NCBI RefSeq assembly: GCF_000208865.1
Contig: NC_018397.1
Span: 1,488,001 to 1,552,000 of the forward strand
Direction of reading: 5' to 3'
DNA: 64,000 nucleotides
Origin: Neospora caninum Liverpool
Taxonomy: Eukaryota > Apicomplexa > Conoidasida > Eucoccidiorida > Sarcocystidae
This document shows, piece by piece, positions 47,701 through 59,500 of this stretch (positions within the stretch are counted from its first letter, which is position 1; each line of letters opens with the position of its first letter). Below the pieces are notes generated by a model that saw only the letters and a list, made by a program, of their open reading frames with translations, searched no databases and was not told the DNA's origin. A program made the translations under genes and the position numbers.

Positions 47701-50141
47701 GTGAGATAGATATAGGTGTATGCAGCTCTTCATATCGATATGAATTGGTTTGTAGGTAGTCGGCGTTTACATCCCTTTGTATCACTTTGCTGGATTTTTT
47801 CGGACTGGGGCTACCCGCGTGGGGCGAGTCGAAGCCCATCTGTCGCGTAGGATTTTCGATTTCCCGGCGGCTGCCCTATGGCGCTGTGCCTCGTGTTCGC
47901 GCAGGGCGTGTGCATGTGCGACTCCCTGCACGTGTGTTTCTCTTTTGTCTCCAGGTGTATTCTTCGGTCCAGTTCGATCGCTGGGTGTTTGACAACGTGA
48001 TCGACACACCGTACGTCCAGCGCCTGCGCCAGCTGAAGCAGCTCGGCGCATGCATCATGGTGTTTCCTTCGGCCACGCACACGCGGTTCGAGCACTCGCT
48101 GGGCGTCGGCTACCTGGCGCGGAGTTTCTTCTCGAAACTCGCCTTGAAAATGGGTTTCGCCGCATTGCCTGGATGCGCCGCGGGACTCCCTGGGTGGACG
48201 GAAACCCCCGCTTGTCTCTGCGCGCTCGCGCTCCCGGGCTGTCGGGCGGCGGCCGCCCCCTTCATTTCTCCGCCCAAGTCTGTGCAGCGCCTAAAACTGC
48301 AAAGAGAAGAAGGCGACGCGTCTCGCGAAGCTGAGCTCCAACCCCACTCGGACTGCTTCGCCACCGCTTCGCCGCGCTCTCTCTGGGGCCTCCCCCCCGC
48401 CACTTCATGTGCCTCCGGGTTTCCCCTCTTTTCGTCTGGACAGCCCTTCGACTTTTCAGCCCTCGCGAGCGCTGTCGGTGCGCCCGCGAGTCTCTCGGAC
48501 GCGCTCGGGTCGGAGGCCGGCTGCTGCACGCACTGTGGAAGCTTCGTGCTCTGCGACGCGTTCTCGCCGAACTTCTTCGGTCGGTCCTGGCGCGAGCAAA
48601 TGGGCGAAGTCGCGCGGATCGCGAACTGCGTGGAAATTGCGGGACTCTGCCACGATCTCGGCCACGGCCCCTTCAGCCACACGTTCGAGAGCGGCTTCGT
48701 GAACCACGCAGACATCCGCAAGCGACGCGAGGGAGACAGCTGCCTCTTCGCGGGGGCGACCAGTCTCTGGTCCCACGAACAAATGTCCCTGCAGATGGCC
48801 GAGAAAGTCTTCGATCCCCTCACAGACATTGGCGGCGAACGCGAAGTCGACGAAGAAGACCTCCACATGGTGAAAAACATGATCGCAGGCGTTCCCCCGG
48901 AGTGGATGCGCCGCGGCGCAACGGGGCTCGACCCCCTGGACTCCCTCACCAGAGCCAGCTTTGACATTGTCGGTACGAAACAACGAGAAAGGAACGAATG
49001 AAAAGAAGGAAAAAGACGGAATAGACGAAGAATGGGAAGAAAGAAGGACGAAGAGCGAAGCGGGATGCTGAAAGTGTATAGGCGCATTTTTCGACAAAGG
49101 TATCGCGGCTTTGGAGTGCCCCGCCCTGCTTCTCGCTTGATCTCTCTTCCTGACTGCCTTCTGTGCATCTCACTCGAAACGCACACTCGGGTTCTTTCGT
49201 TGACCGCGTCCTTGCGGGGAGTCTCTGCGCGTCTTTCCTGCGATGCGTCTCGCGCAGCGAACAAGAGGAACGGACTGGACGTGGACCGATTCGACTACTG
49301 CAGACGAGACGCAGCTATCCTGCCGCCGTCGAACCCACTGCCCTCAGCGGCCGTCAACCGCCTGCTCGACTACAGTAGCGTCATCGACAGCGAGATCTGC
49401 TTCAACATCAAGGAACTGCACACCGTCTTCAATCTCTTCTACACGCGCTTCTCCCTCTTCAAAACTGTCTACACACACCGAATGGTCAAGGCCATGGAGC
49501 TCATGCTCTGCGAGGCCTTCCGCCGTGCAGATCCAACTTTCCATTGGAGCGACAAAATCCACTCGGTACGAAACAGTGCCTCTCATGGGTGCACACACAC
49601 ATATATACACACGTATAGATGTTTTTATACATGTATTGGTGCATGGATGCAGGTAGATTAACATGCTCAATATCTCACACATCTGCCTATACCTATATAT
49701 ATATATATATATATATGCATATGAACGTGCGCACACGTAGACAGACATATGTGTACCCACATCTGCAAGCAAAGATATAAGCATATACATTCATTTATAG
49801 ATGTAGATAGATCTATGTAGAGATAGGTACGAATCTGGAGAATATTGCGTGGCTGGAGACATCTCAGGATTGGCCGTTTTCTTTTTTTCTTGGCTTTTGC
49901 TTCGCCAGCCTGACGAATTCCTGGAGTTGACTGACGAGCGGCTTCTCTACGATGTCCGCGCGCATCCGCTCTTTTCTGGCCGATCAAAATTCACGAGCGA
50001 CCTCGACGACGAGGAACGCGAAAACCTCACCGAAGCGAAACGGCTGATTGACCTCGTCACGCGAAACCGAAAATCGGCCGACATCTTCAGATTCGCTGGA
50101 GAAGTTCCTCTGCAGGTCCGTTGTGCTTCATCTATATCTAT

Positions 50142-50190
<49 letters not shown>

Positions 50191-50284
50191 CATATGTATC
50201 TATCTATCCATCCAGATCTATCTATCCATCCATATCTATATCTATCTATCTATCCATCCAGATCTATCTATCCATCCATATCTG

Positions 50285-50325
<41 letters not shown>

Positions 50326-50356
50326 CTATCTATCTATCTATCTGTCTATCTATCTA

Positions 50357-50391
<35 letters not shown>

Positions 50392-50926
50392 ACTTCTATA
50401 CTTCTATATGAATCCACATATACAGATATATACAGGTATATCTATACGCATATATGTATATATATATATATATATATTTACCATCGGACGTCAACATATA
50501 TCTGTAAAGAAATATCTACAGATTGATATGCATACATGCGTCTGTATTTACATATATTTGTTGGCCTAGTTCGATACAATGTCACTTGATAGAAGGGAGC
50601 GTTCGGTCACCAACCCGAAGAAATTCTATTCGATCTGTTTTTTACTCTCTTCCACATCATTGTCGCGGTTTTGCTTGTTTTCTTTTCAGGAATGTGACAA
50701 CCAGAAACTGCGCGAATTGGAGGCCCTCGCAAGCCCCGACAGCATCGCTCAACACGCGCCCTGCAGTCAGCCTGGCCTCCCTGGCCTCGCCTCGGAAAGC
50801 TGCCGCCTCAAGGCGCAAGATCTCATTGTGGATTGTGCGTCAAAAAATGGGGAACACAGAAACCCTCTGAAGAGGACAGAAACTTTCTTGATACGCACAC
50901 TCAAACATCCCTACCTACGTATAATA

Positions 50927-50968
<42 letters not shown>

Positions 50969-52460
50969 GATATGTTTATGGGCATATGCCATGTTGCACG
51001 TGTAGCGATACCTATGTGTATATCCACGCAGTCGCACAGGTATGTCCACAGCTATGCATTTATAGTTTTATACATGTATATATATATATATATATGGGCA
51101 TCTGCGTATGCCGGTGAACACGTGCGTGTGCAGTCAGCCACGGCTGTGTATGTGGGTGTACGTCTGCCTCTGCGTACACACCTGAGGATTTCTGTTTTCG
51201 GGGAGCATGGCGAGATTTACTCCGCTTTTTACGGCCACTGAGTGGTTCTGGGCGCGATACCCCAGCAGATTCGAGGCGTGGTGGATGCCTGTTTCTCTGT
51301 TGGATTTTGCCTTTCCCCCCGGCCACCCTCCGCGGTCCGTTTCAGGGAACACGAATCACTACGGCCAGGGGCAAGAAGATCCTTTGCAGTGCGTGCGGTT
51401 CTACAGCCCCGACAACGAAGACGTTTCTTTCCACGCATGCGATGAGACGCGCCGCCTGTACCCCAAGTCGTTTCAGGAAAGGTACTTGCGGCTGTACTGC
51501 AAAGAAACGCGCAAGCTGGAAGTCGCAAAGACTGCTTTCCAGGCCTTCTGCCGACACCACGGGCTGACCATCCAGGTAACCATTCGTAGCCGCCGACACG
51601 CCTCGTCTTCCCGTCTCGCCTCATGGTTTCGTTTCTCTTTTCTCCAATGCCCGCTTTCATTTCTGCTTTCCTCTTTCATTTTCTTCGGTTTCCATTCGCC
51701 TGTCGTTTGGTTTTTGCGGCTACAGAGCGACGGCGCCTCGGCCATCCCTCTCGTGGCCCAGCCTTCGTGCTCCACTCGCGGGGGGGGAAACCTTAGCGCT
51801 CTCGTCTGGCGGTGCGGCAGTCGCCGTCGCTCCTCCGTTTCCTCCGTCCGACGAAGCAGCTTCTCGAGCGACCGCGACATGCACGAGAGAAGTTTCGGCG
51901 CCTGTCCCCGCCACCCCCTCGCGTCTGGCCCCGGGTGTACGTACACTCGACACCCTGGCGACTGCAGCCGGAGTGCGAACGCGACGAGTTTCGGGCTTTC
52001 GCGGACCTCGCTGTACAGCCCAGACTGGTCGCCGTCTTCTACCCGCACGCTTCGTGTTTTTCCGCGACTGCAGCTGAGACGCCAAGCTCACGACTTTATT
52101 TACTTTCGCCCCACGCGCCTAGGCAGACCAGAAGCCTCGTGGGAGGCGTCTGCGGGGCTGGCTGGCCCTCAGCGAGGTGGTTTGCCGCTCAGGAACCACG
52201 CGTCGAGAGACGACGGACGTGCCCGAGGCGACAGAGACGCAACAGAGAAAGAAGGAACGCGAGCCTGTCTCTGGTACACAGTCGCGGGAGAAAAAGTGGA
52301 CGCAGCAGGAGGCTGCGTGGACGAGAAGAAAAGCATGCGAAGAGAGAGAGGGGCCGCGAGCCTGCGAGGGCAACACATGCGCGACGGTGTATGGACACCT
52401 GGAGAAGACGACACACGCCTGAAGCGGCAAAAACTCGCAAACGACGACGGAGGACTGTGA
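44731..52460 (+). CDS. SAMHD1: SAMHD1-like HD-domain dNTP triphosphohydrolase, eight exons
   Basis: Exons are 44731-46029, 46869-47318, 47955-48972, 49258-49565, 49909-50115, 50690-50834, 51346-51575 and 51726-52460. They are phase-consistent and give 1,463 residues. SAMHD1 hydrolyses dNTPs to deoxynucleoside plus triphosphate. All metal ligands are present: His630 in TRFEHS, His816-Asp817 in [12 protein letters not shown], and Asp932 in [14 protein letters not shown]. His825, His857 (WSHEQ), Tyr936 and Asp940 match substrate-site residues of the human enzyme. C-terminal family motifs follow ([18 protein letters not shown] segment, [27 protein letters not shown]). The N-terminal 580 residues are an extension with a possible SAM-like stretch (about 112-195), a CTCCKCP cysteine cluster and a poly-Ser tract. 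About 147 extra residues separate His630 from the HD pair, compared with about 39 residues in the human protein. The start ATG at 44731 has an ACC context. The tail after exon 7 is Arg-rich and unlike other family members. Confidence 0.92.
46996..47110 (+). repeat. poly-serine codon tract in exon 2 of the SAMHD1-like gene
   Basis: TCT/TCC/TCG repeats encode about 35 nearly uninterrupted serines between the conserved LTGVDP segment and [12 protein letters not shown]. It is a low-complexity insertion that is probably length-variable between strains. Confidence 0.85.
47604..47626. repeat. (AT)n microsatellite in intron 2
   Basis: About 23 bp of alternating AT lie in the second intron of the SAMHD1-like gene. 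Confidence 0.85.
49694..49716. repeat. (AT)n microsatellite in intron 4
   Basis: About 23 bp of alternating TA lie between exons 4 and 5 of the SAMHD1-like gene, within a CATA/TATG-rich stretch. Confidence 0.85.
50124..50401 (+). repeat. (CTAT)n tetranucleotide microsatellite in intron 5
   Basis: About 280 bp of CTAT units with scattered CCAT/CCAG variants start just 9 bp after the exon 5 donor. They fill half of the intron and are followed by TATA-rich repeats to about 50480. The repeat is open in several frames (Tyr-Leu-Ser-Ile) but is not coding. It should be highly polymorphic. Confidence 0.9.
50927..50968. repeat. (TC)n(TA)n compound microsatellite in intron 6
   Basis: A TC run of about 24 bp passes directly into a TA run of about 18 bp. 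A second TA run follows at 51077-51095 in the same intron. Confidence 0.85.
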
Positions 52461-53582
52461 GGAGAGCGTTTCAAAAAAGTTGAAAGGAAACGAGGTTTCT
52501 CAGCGCCGTGTCTGCCGACGTCCGGCAGCTGAACGGAGAACAAAGGGGAGGATCTCTCTGGTCGGGTTACTTCGGAAAAGGAAAAGCACTGACTGGTGCC
52601 TAAGAGAAGGTGCATCGCGACAAGGGAACGACCTGCGCGGAGCTGTGAGGAAGAAGACAAAGAAGGATGGAAGGGCCGCCAATGCGCGCGAGAGAGGGAA
52701 AAACACAGGCGCAAGTGTTAGGAGGAAGGAAAACGTCAGTGGACGAAAAGGCGAAGGAGACGCGAGCAGGTCGGCACTTCGGACAACAAAACATAGCCAC
52801 GTGCCCACGAAGGCGCAAGCGCATAGACAAAAGAGAGGCGAGGAGAGAAGGAATGCTGGTAGGTTTGTGAGGAGCGGCTGGCGGGTGTCTCGTCGAGTTT
52901 TCGCATGGCCGATGAAGAGAACGACAGAAAGAAGAGATGGACATTGAGGCGTCGTACAGGGGCGCTTGGTCGCAGATAGCATGGACAACGCGTGAAGACG
53001 CACGCTTCTTGTTCACTCGACAGGCATTCCTCGCACTTTTTGCTCCCCCTACTCGACTCCTTTCCTGCCGATCACACCGTCTCAGGTTCGCCTGTTCTTG
53101 TCTCTTCTCCGCTTTGCCCCTGCCTCTTTCTTCCCCGACTCTAGTCTCTAGCGATGCGCCTCTCTCTCCCTTAATCTCTTTCCTCCCTATCTTCTGTGTC
53201 TCTGTCTCTCTCACCAGTTTTTCTTCTCTGTCTCTCTGCTCAGTTTTCTCAATGCATGTCTCCTCAGTTTTCGTCCTCTCCTCTCTCTGTATCTCTACTC
53301 GTTGTCGAGTTCGCTGCCTGTCTGTCGCTCTTCCCTCCTCGCTTTTTCGTCTTGCTGAGCCGCGATTGTCTGGATGCGCGCCGCTGCACTGGCCTTTTTG
53401 CGACAGAAACCCGCCGCTGTGGAGGAAACATTTCTCGTTTCGTTAAATCTAATTTTACTCGGAAAACGTTCCCATGAAAATTCACTCCAAACGCCTCTCC
53501 GCGTCTCTTATCTCTCGAGCCCCACAATTCACGTTCGCACATCCGCTGACACTCACAAGCATCTATACATCCCGAACGAAAC

Positions 53583-53585
<3 letters not shown>

Positions 53586-53620
<35 letters not shown>
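53586..53620. repeat. (TA)n microsatellite
   Basis: About 35 bp of alternating TA downstream of the SAMHD1-like gene. Confidence 0.88.
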
Positions 53621-53623
<3 letters not shown>

Positions 53624-54530
53624 AATATATAGGAATAGATACACAAACGCAAATGCGCAACTTGGAATCCTTAAATGAATATATGCTCAATGTATGCACA
53701 TGTTTATATATATGAGATTCAGTATACTAAAGCTCACCTTCATGGACATGCGGGGATGCGCAACGGGAGAGATACTTTGAGGTGTGAAAAGGCCAGTACA
53801 GCACGGGGAAGAGAAAGATAGATTCCCAGGGTAATGCTGACACAGCGGGTTTGGAATTTGGATGTAAACGATCGACAAGCTCTTGTTTTCCTGGGGCGGG
53901 AAATTTTCGCGAGATGCGACGACAACGCCGCAGAGCAGAGAAGCAAGAAAGAACACACAAAAACACCCTGGGATCTGGACTCGTATATCGACCTTACTAG
54001 GGAAAGGGACACACTGTCTGCGTGCGCTCGCGCACCAAATGTGAGAGCGTAAAAACACTCGAGGGGTGGTCAAAAGACGTGCAACATTTTCTGGGAGAAA
54101 ACTGTGATCTGTCGAATCTACTGGGAGCTGGCAAGTCTACACAGTGCATGCTGACGCCGCGAACGTCTCCGGGCCTTGGTTCAACGCACAGTTCAGGTGT
54201 CGTGTCACTCTGCGAAAACGGAGTGTGAAGACATCTTTTCCTCATCCGTAGGCGCCACCGACGCAAACCATCGTGAATGCGCACCATAACTATCAAATAC
54301 ACGATCATATCTATATATACATATATAAATATAGTCAAGTGTACGTCCCGCGTAAGAAGCAGCAGGGAACACGTACGATTTGGCGTGTTTTAAAGTAGCC
54401 TAGAGGTCGGTGAACAGCATGTGGTATGTGGAACAACAACCCGCTCCTAAGTGTATTCTCGTCCACCGTCTTTGCCATACATACGTAACTTGCATGCATT
54501 CATATGTGTATGTTTGTATGTGTGTACGCA

Positions 54531-54533
<3 letters not shown>

Positions 54534-54563
<30 letters not shown>
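54534..54563. repeat. (TA)n microsatellite
   Basis: About 30 bp of alternating TA, preceded by TGTATG/TGCATG-rich sequence. Confidence 0.88.
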
Positions 54564-54565
<2 letters not shown>

Positions 54566-55121
54566 ACAAGCTTAGTGGGAAGGCGCAGTGTGGGCCTCGA
54601 TTCTTGCGGAGGCAATTACGAGCAGTGAGAAGCGGATGCTCCCAGCTTCAAGCGAACATGTGCGTTTTCGGGAAACGGAAGACAACGGCAGTTTCAAGAA
54701 GATAGAGAGAAAGACGAGAAGGAGAAACGTGCGCTGGTTGACGGCGGACCGGAGCAGCGAGGCGGTGAAAATATGAGGAAACCGGGACGAGAGAGAAAGA
54801 AGACACGGACAGAAACCACTCTCTGATTCGCCCCTCTCATCGACCAGTTGCCCCCAAACAAGCTGGAAGGTCCCCCGCCCGAACCTCGCGCGCAACGCAC
54901 AGGAAAGAAGCAAAGGGTATCACAAGTTCATGGCGAATGCACCGTCGCCGAACGGAGAACAGCGAGGAAGGCGCCGAAGCGAAGGACCCGAAAAAGACGG
55001 AAAAGAGCAAGAGAGAGCAAGAGAGAGAAAACCGAAAGGGGACCAAGCAAGACGAAACGAAGGCTTGACACACGCATACTTGGGCGTGGATGCGGCGCCT
55101 GACTCGAAAAGTGCCTTGGCC

Positions 55122-55182
55122 GAGGTGTACGTCCACCCGAGGCGCAACCGGAGACAGGCGTCTGAGGTGTACATACACCGGG
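55122..55182. repeat. two adjacent copies of the GTGTAC inverted repeat
   Basis: GAGGTGTACGTCCACCCG and GAGGTGTACATACACCGG lie 23 bp apart in intergenic DNA. They are members of the dispersed GGTGTAC(A/G)TACACC family described in the findings. Confidence 0.75.
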
Positions 55183-56401
55183 CCCTCGAGCGGGCGTTTC
55201 TCTCAGAGAGCGCCGTTCGTTTCCAGTCATGCCCCTAGTACCTCTCTCTCCAGAGCAAGGAACGACTGGGACAGAACAAACTGGGAGTTTCCCCCGTCCG
55301 CATTCGTGCGCAGAAAAGCGAATCGGAGAGAGCAGACGAGGGAGTAACGAACAGGTCTTGTCGGCAGAAGCACGGGCACGGAGAAACACCGATTTTGCGT
55401 CTTTTCTCGATCGGAACAAAACCGATTTCGAGGCGAGACTCAGAGGGGTCAACGGGATAGACGCAGCGCGTCCCCATCCTTCTCAGGCAGAGAACGTGAA
55501 ACAAACAAAATTTTCCGGCGTCAGCGGTGGCCGCCGCAGTTGAGATCCATGAATCCGGATGAACGAAAAAAAGGAAACACGAGAACGTGTTTTGATCGGC
55601 GCTGGAACTGTGCGTGTGTGCATGCACACCCAGGCGTCGGTTACGCTTCTGTGGAGGAGCGACACATCCTTCATCGAGCGCCTGTCCAAAAAACGCGTGC
55701 AGAGATGCACATGTCTAGGCCTAGCGACAGCCACCTTCATAAAATAGAAATCTACAGAAAACCGGGAATCCTATCGGTTTCCGGCAGTGCTCGTGATGTG
55801 GCCCTGCGCGAGTGCACCAGCATCGATCGAGTCAGCTGCGAGCTCGAGCGCCAGGAAGCAGCTGGAGACGGGACGGAAGCCGAGAAGGCGAGAGCGGGAG
55901 AGAACAAGAAAAACAGGACCCCGGGGAGTTGAGAAGAGGAAACAAGATGAGGCACGCCTTGGGGGAATGCCGCGCAGAGGACAAACAAATGACAAAAAGG
56001 GAGGGAACCAAAGAGGAAGGCATGGCAGAGGAGGGAAGTGCCCGAGCAAGCGGAAGAAAGGGGAACACGCGCTGGAAAAAGAGGCGCCTCGCGCTTTCTA
56101 CCCAACCACGAAAAAAACGCCTGTATTCAGATTCTCAAACGGAACAACGGAGACAAATAGGCAAACCACGGTCGATGCTTTACCCCTAGACGCCAGTGCT
56201 TGCCCCCAAACCTAAAACAAATTCGTGTACTGGAGATGCTTGATCATCTACACACATCCCCGTGGACACATGTCGACAGACCGGAACGCGCACAGTGAGC
56301 TGACAGCTCTCTTCTTGAGATCTCCACATCTACATGAACATCCGCATGTCACTGTCGCATCCACAAACATACCTACACCTCTCCACTTACATACAAACGA
56401 C

Positions 56402-56424
56402 ATATATATATATATATATATATA
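56402..56424. repeat. (TA)n microsatellite
   Basis: About 23 bp of alternating AT, 160 bp downstream of the RRM gene stop. Confidence 0.88.
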
Positions 56425-56583
56425 CGTATACATATATATACAGATATATACTTACACGTATATATATGTAGTTTAGAGATTGATTGGTCGAGCGGGAGGA
56501 GGAATGGACGGGGGAAAAAAGGCAAAGAGGGAAAGAAGACAAGACCAGACAGGGCGAAACCATGCGGGTAACTAGGCGCGGCC

Positions 56584-59500
56584 TCAGCTGTCCACGGGAC
56601 TGGGCGCTCGAACAGACGCGAGGCTGCAGAGAACGGCGTCAATGACGGAAGGCGGCAGCTGTCGAGTGATGTCGTCAATTCTCTGAAAAGAACAGGCGGC
56701 CCGAATCGACAGGAGAAACAACGGTCGAAAAGGAAGAGCCGAAGGCAGTTTTGTGCACCGAAGCGGTCCTCGCACGGAAGCGAAAACATGTCAAAAGAAG
56801 GCGGGAAACGAGGAAGACCGCAGGACAGAGCCAGGTCTTTTGCGCGTGCCCGCGTTCTGTGAGACGAGAATCCCGACAGGAGAGAGAAGAGAGAGGACGG
56901 GAATGGAGACAGCACGAAAACCGAAGATGCACACAGTCACATCTCGCGCGAGTCGAGGCGTTTTTACAGGAGGAACCGTCATCCCCGGCGACGGGAAAAA
57001 CGTACAGCGAAGACATGATCTCTTTCGCGGGAACAGAAGCAAGCGAGAAGAGCTTCACAAGCGAGAGACAGAAAGGCGAAACCACGAGTCGGTGTGTGTA
57101 CCGGTACCGGTGTGGAATGAGAGAGCACGGCGGCGGAAGAGGAGAAAGAACCGCATACGCCATACACGAGAAAACGCTGAGTCGAAAACAGCGATAAAAT
57201 GCGGAACGGCAGGAAGATGGCAAAGAGACGCGGAACACAGAGAGAGGAAGAGAAAGGTGCACAGAAGAGAAGGGGAACTCACCTCGAGAAGGGATTCCAT
57301 ATCGACGTTGTTCTTCCTGTCGGAAAGGTGCACATCCTTTAGATTTGCACATTCTTCCGACGTTCCTTCTTTGTGCGGCTGCGAACGGATCACCTCTCCC
57401 CGAGACTGTCCCTCATGCTTCTCCTTTCTTTCCGGCGCACTGTCCTTCGCTTTCGCGCCTCCCAAGACACTCTGTTCATTTGCGGCAACGCCATCTCGCT
57501 CTCCTGCCGCGTCCCCTCGACCGTCGGTCGCCACCGCGGACGCGCACAGTGGACCTGAACCTGTCCGCTTCTCACACCCTTCTGACAACTTTGCTGGCTC
57601 CATCGCGTTCTCCAGAGTGTGCTTCTGTCTCGATGTGACTTCGACGTCGCCTACTGCGCGGCTCGCTTCTCTTCCTCTGGGTCTCTCACTGAGCGACGGA
57701 AATTCACGAAGAGGCGCCGCTTTGGTCCCTTCGTCTCTCTGCTTGTCGCCAGCTTTCTTCGCTGGTCTCTGCAAACCGGAGTCTCCCGCGCCTCCGCGAG
57801 CTGATGCATGCGCGAGAAGGCATTTCTCCGCGTCGCGCGTTTCTGTCACGTTCTGTGCGACACTCGGGGGAGGACACGCCTCCTCGCTGTCCATGCCTGT
57901 TCGCACTTTTTCAAGATCCTCCCCGCGTTCGCCTCTCGCTCCCGAGGCCTTGCAGCCTCGGTGTGAAAACAGAGCGCCGGCGTCAAGGGCAACTCCGCCC
58001 AGTGCGTCGATTCGGGCCTTCACGTCCATCTCGCCATCCTGCTCGGCGTCCAGCTGCGCGCCTTCCCCACGTTTCCTCTCGCCCTCCTCGGAGACGAAAA
58101 TTTTTCCACTTGAGAGACGCTTTCTGCCGAGACCGCTAGAAACGTCTGTTTTCAAGACGCCCGCTTCCGGGGCCTCCAGGCGGCTTCCCAAAAGCTTGTC
58201 GCCTCCCTCGTTTTCCCACCGCCGCACTTCGCACTCCCTCCCGTCTGCGTCAAAGCTGCGGGGAAACGATTTTCTCTCCCTCGCTCCCTCCGCATCGCTC
58301 ATCGGCCGAGCCGAAAGCGTACAACTGTCTCCTCGGTCTCTCTCGCCTTCGCTCGGGTTCCTGGGCGTCTCCAGCGCCTCGCGTCTCACCTCTCGTGTGA
58401 CACACCATCTCTCTGAACTCCGCTCTTCTCGCGTCTCAGTGTCCCTCTCCTCTCCCTTATCTGTCTTTGCGTCGCCCCGCACGCTTTCCCCCGTCGGCCC
58501 TGTCCCCTTCTCAGCTGCGGCGTCTTGGCGAACTTCCACACACACCGAGAAGGCACGACCTGCTGCACTGCGCACACGAGGCCTGTCTTCGCTCTCGAGA
58601 CGCGCGTCAGGGTGAAGCGAAGAACTCGCTCGCTGCCCAGACACTTCAGCCCCTCCCGCCTTCCCAACTGTTTCCTTTTCGCCAGCTGGCCCTCCCCGAG
58701 CGGCTGCTTGCTCCGGCGCCGGCAGGAGGGAGAGCGCGAGCTCTGTCTCCGTGTGTGAGAAGAGCGAGTGTCGCATGTTGCGCTGCGCGTGTCTCGCGTT
58801 CGGTGAGGAAGAGAAGAACGGAAACGCCTCTCCGACCGGAGACTCCGCGCCGGCGCCCACAAGCGGCGGCAGGCCTTGTTGGTGCGCGGCGACGTGCGAG
58901 AGTACGAGTTGCTCGTGACGAGGCGACTCGCCTTGTTCTCGCCCACTTCCCACACCCGCAGCGCTGCCGGTCTCTGAGGCTCTCTCGCGTGTCGCCGGCA
59001 AAAGCGAACGCGTTCGGCATCTTCCCTCTGCCGCGAAAAGGGAAGACGGCGAGAGAGAAAGTGTCTCGACCTTGCCTTCTTGCTCAGACAGGCTTCGCAG
59101 CAGCGAAGCAGTCGATAGCTCTCGGCGCGCATGAGGCGAGACTGGCTCGAAGAGGTGTCCGTTGCTCGCGTCCGGGAGAAACGGTTGGCCACGCCAGGCG
59201 CCCGTCTGCGTCTCGAGATCCACTTTTCCTGGTCTCGACGCAGCTTCTCGCTCACACCTTTCGGTCGCTCGTTCGCTCGGCAGCGTCTGCCCGAGAGGGA
59301 ACAACGAAAACAAGGGTGCGTCGCCATCGCCTGCTGCGAAAGAAGCCTCCCCCGTCGCGAGGCAGAACCGGAGCGACCGCGCCGGGGCCGGATCCGCAGA
59401 GTGCGCCGTTTTCAACTCCACCTGGCGACGAACGCACGGCGTAGAGGCCGAGGAAAAAGGCCGCGACACTGTCCAAACAGTCGAGCCGTCGAGCGTCTCG

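Larger units (their letters stand above)
52461..56583. other. long convergent intergenic region
   Basis: This lies between the stop of the SAMHD1-like gene (+) and the stop of the RRM gene (-). It contains TA microsatellites at 53586-53620, 54534-54563 and 56402-56424, a pyrimidine-rich plus strand at 53.1-53.4 kb, and a purine-rich plus strand at 54.8-56.1 kb. Two copies of the GTGTAC inverted repeat lie at 55122-55182. No gene is supported; the long frames follow the purine/pyrimidine bias. Confidence 0.4.

Noticed and set aside
50048..50569. Open frames through the CTAT repeat (Tyr-Leu-Ser-Ile runs)
   Set aside because: A microsatellite without stop codons inside a clear GT-AG intron; the protein-family match resumes only at 50690.
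56753..58615. 620-codon plus-strand frame opposite the RRM gene
   Set aside because: It is antisense to the well-supported RRM-gene exon. Its Ser/Arg/Pro composition is what the complement of that biased exon produces, and it has no domain.
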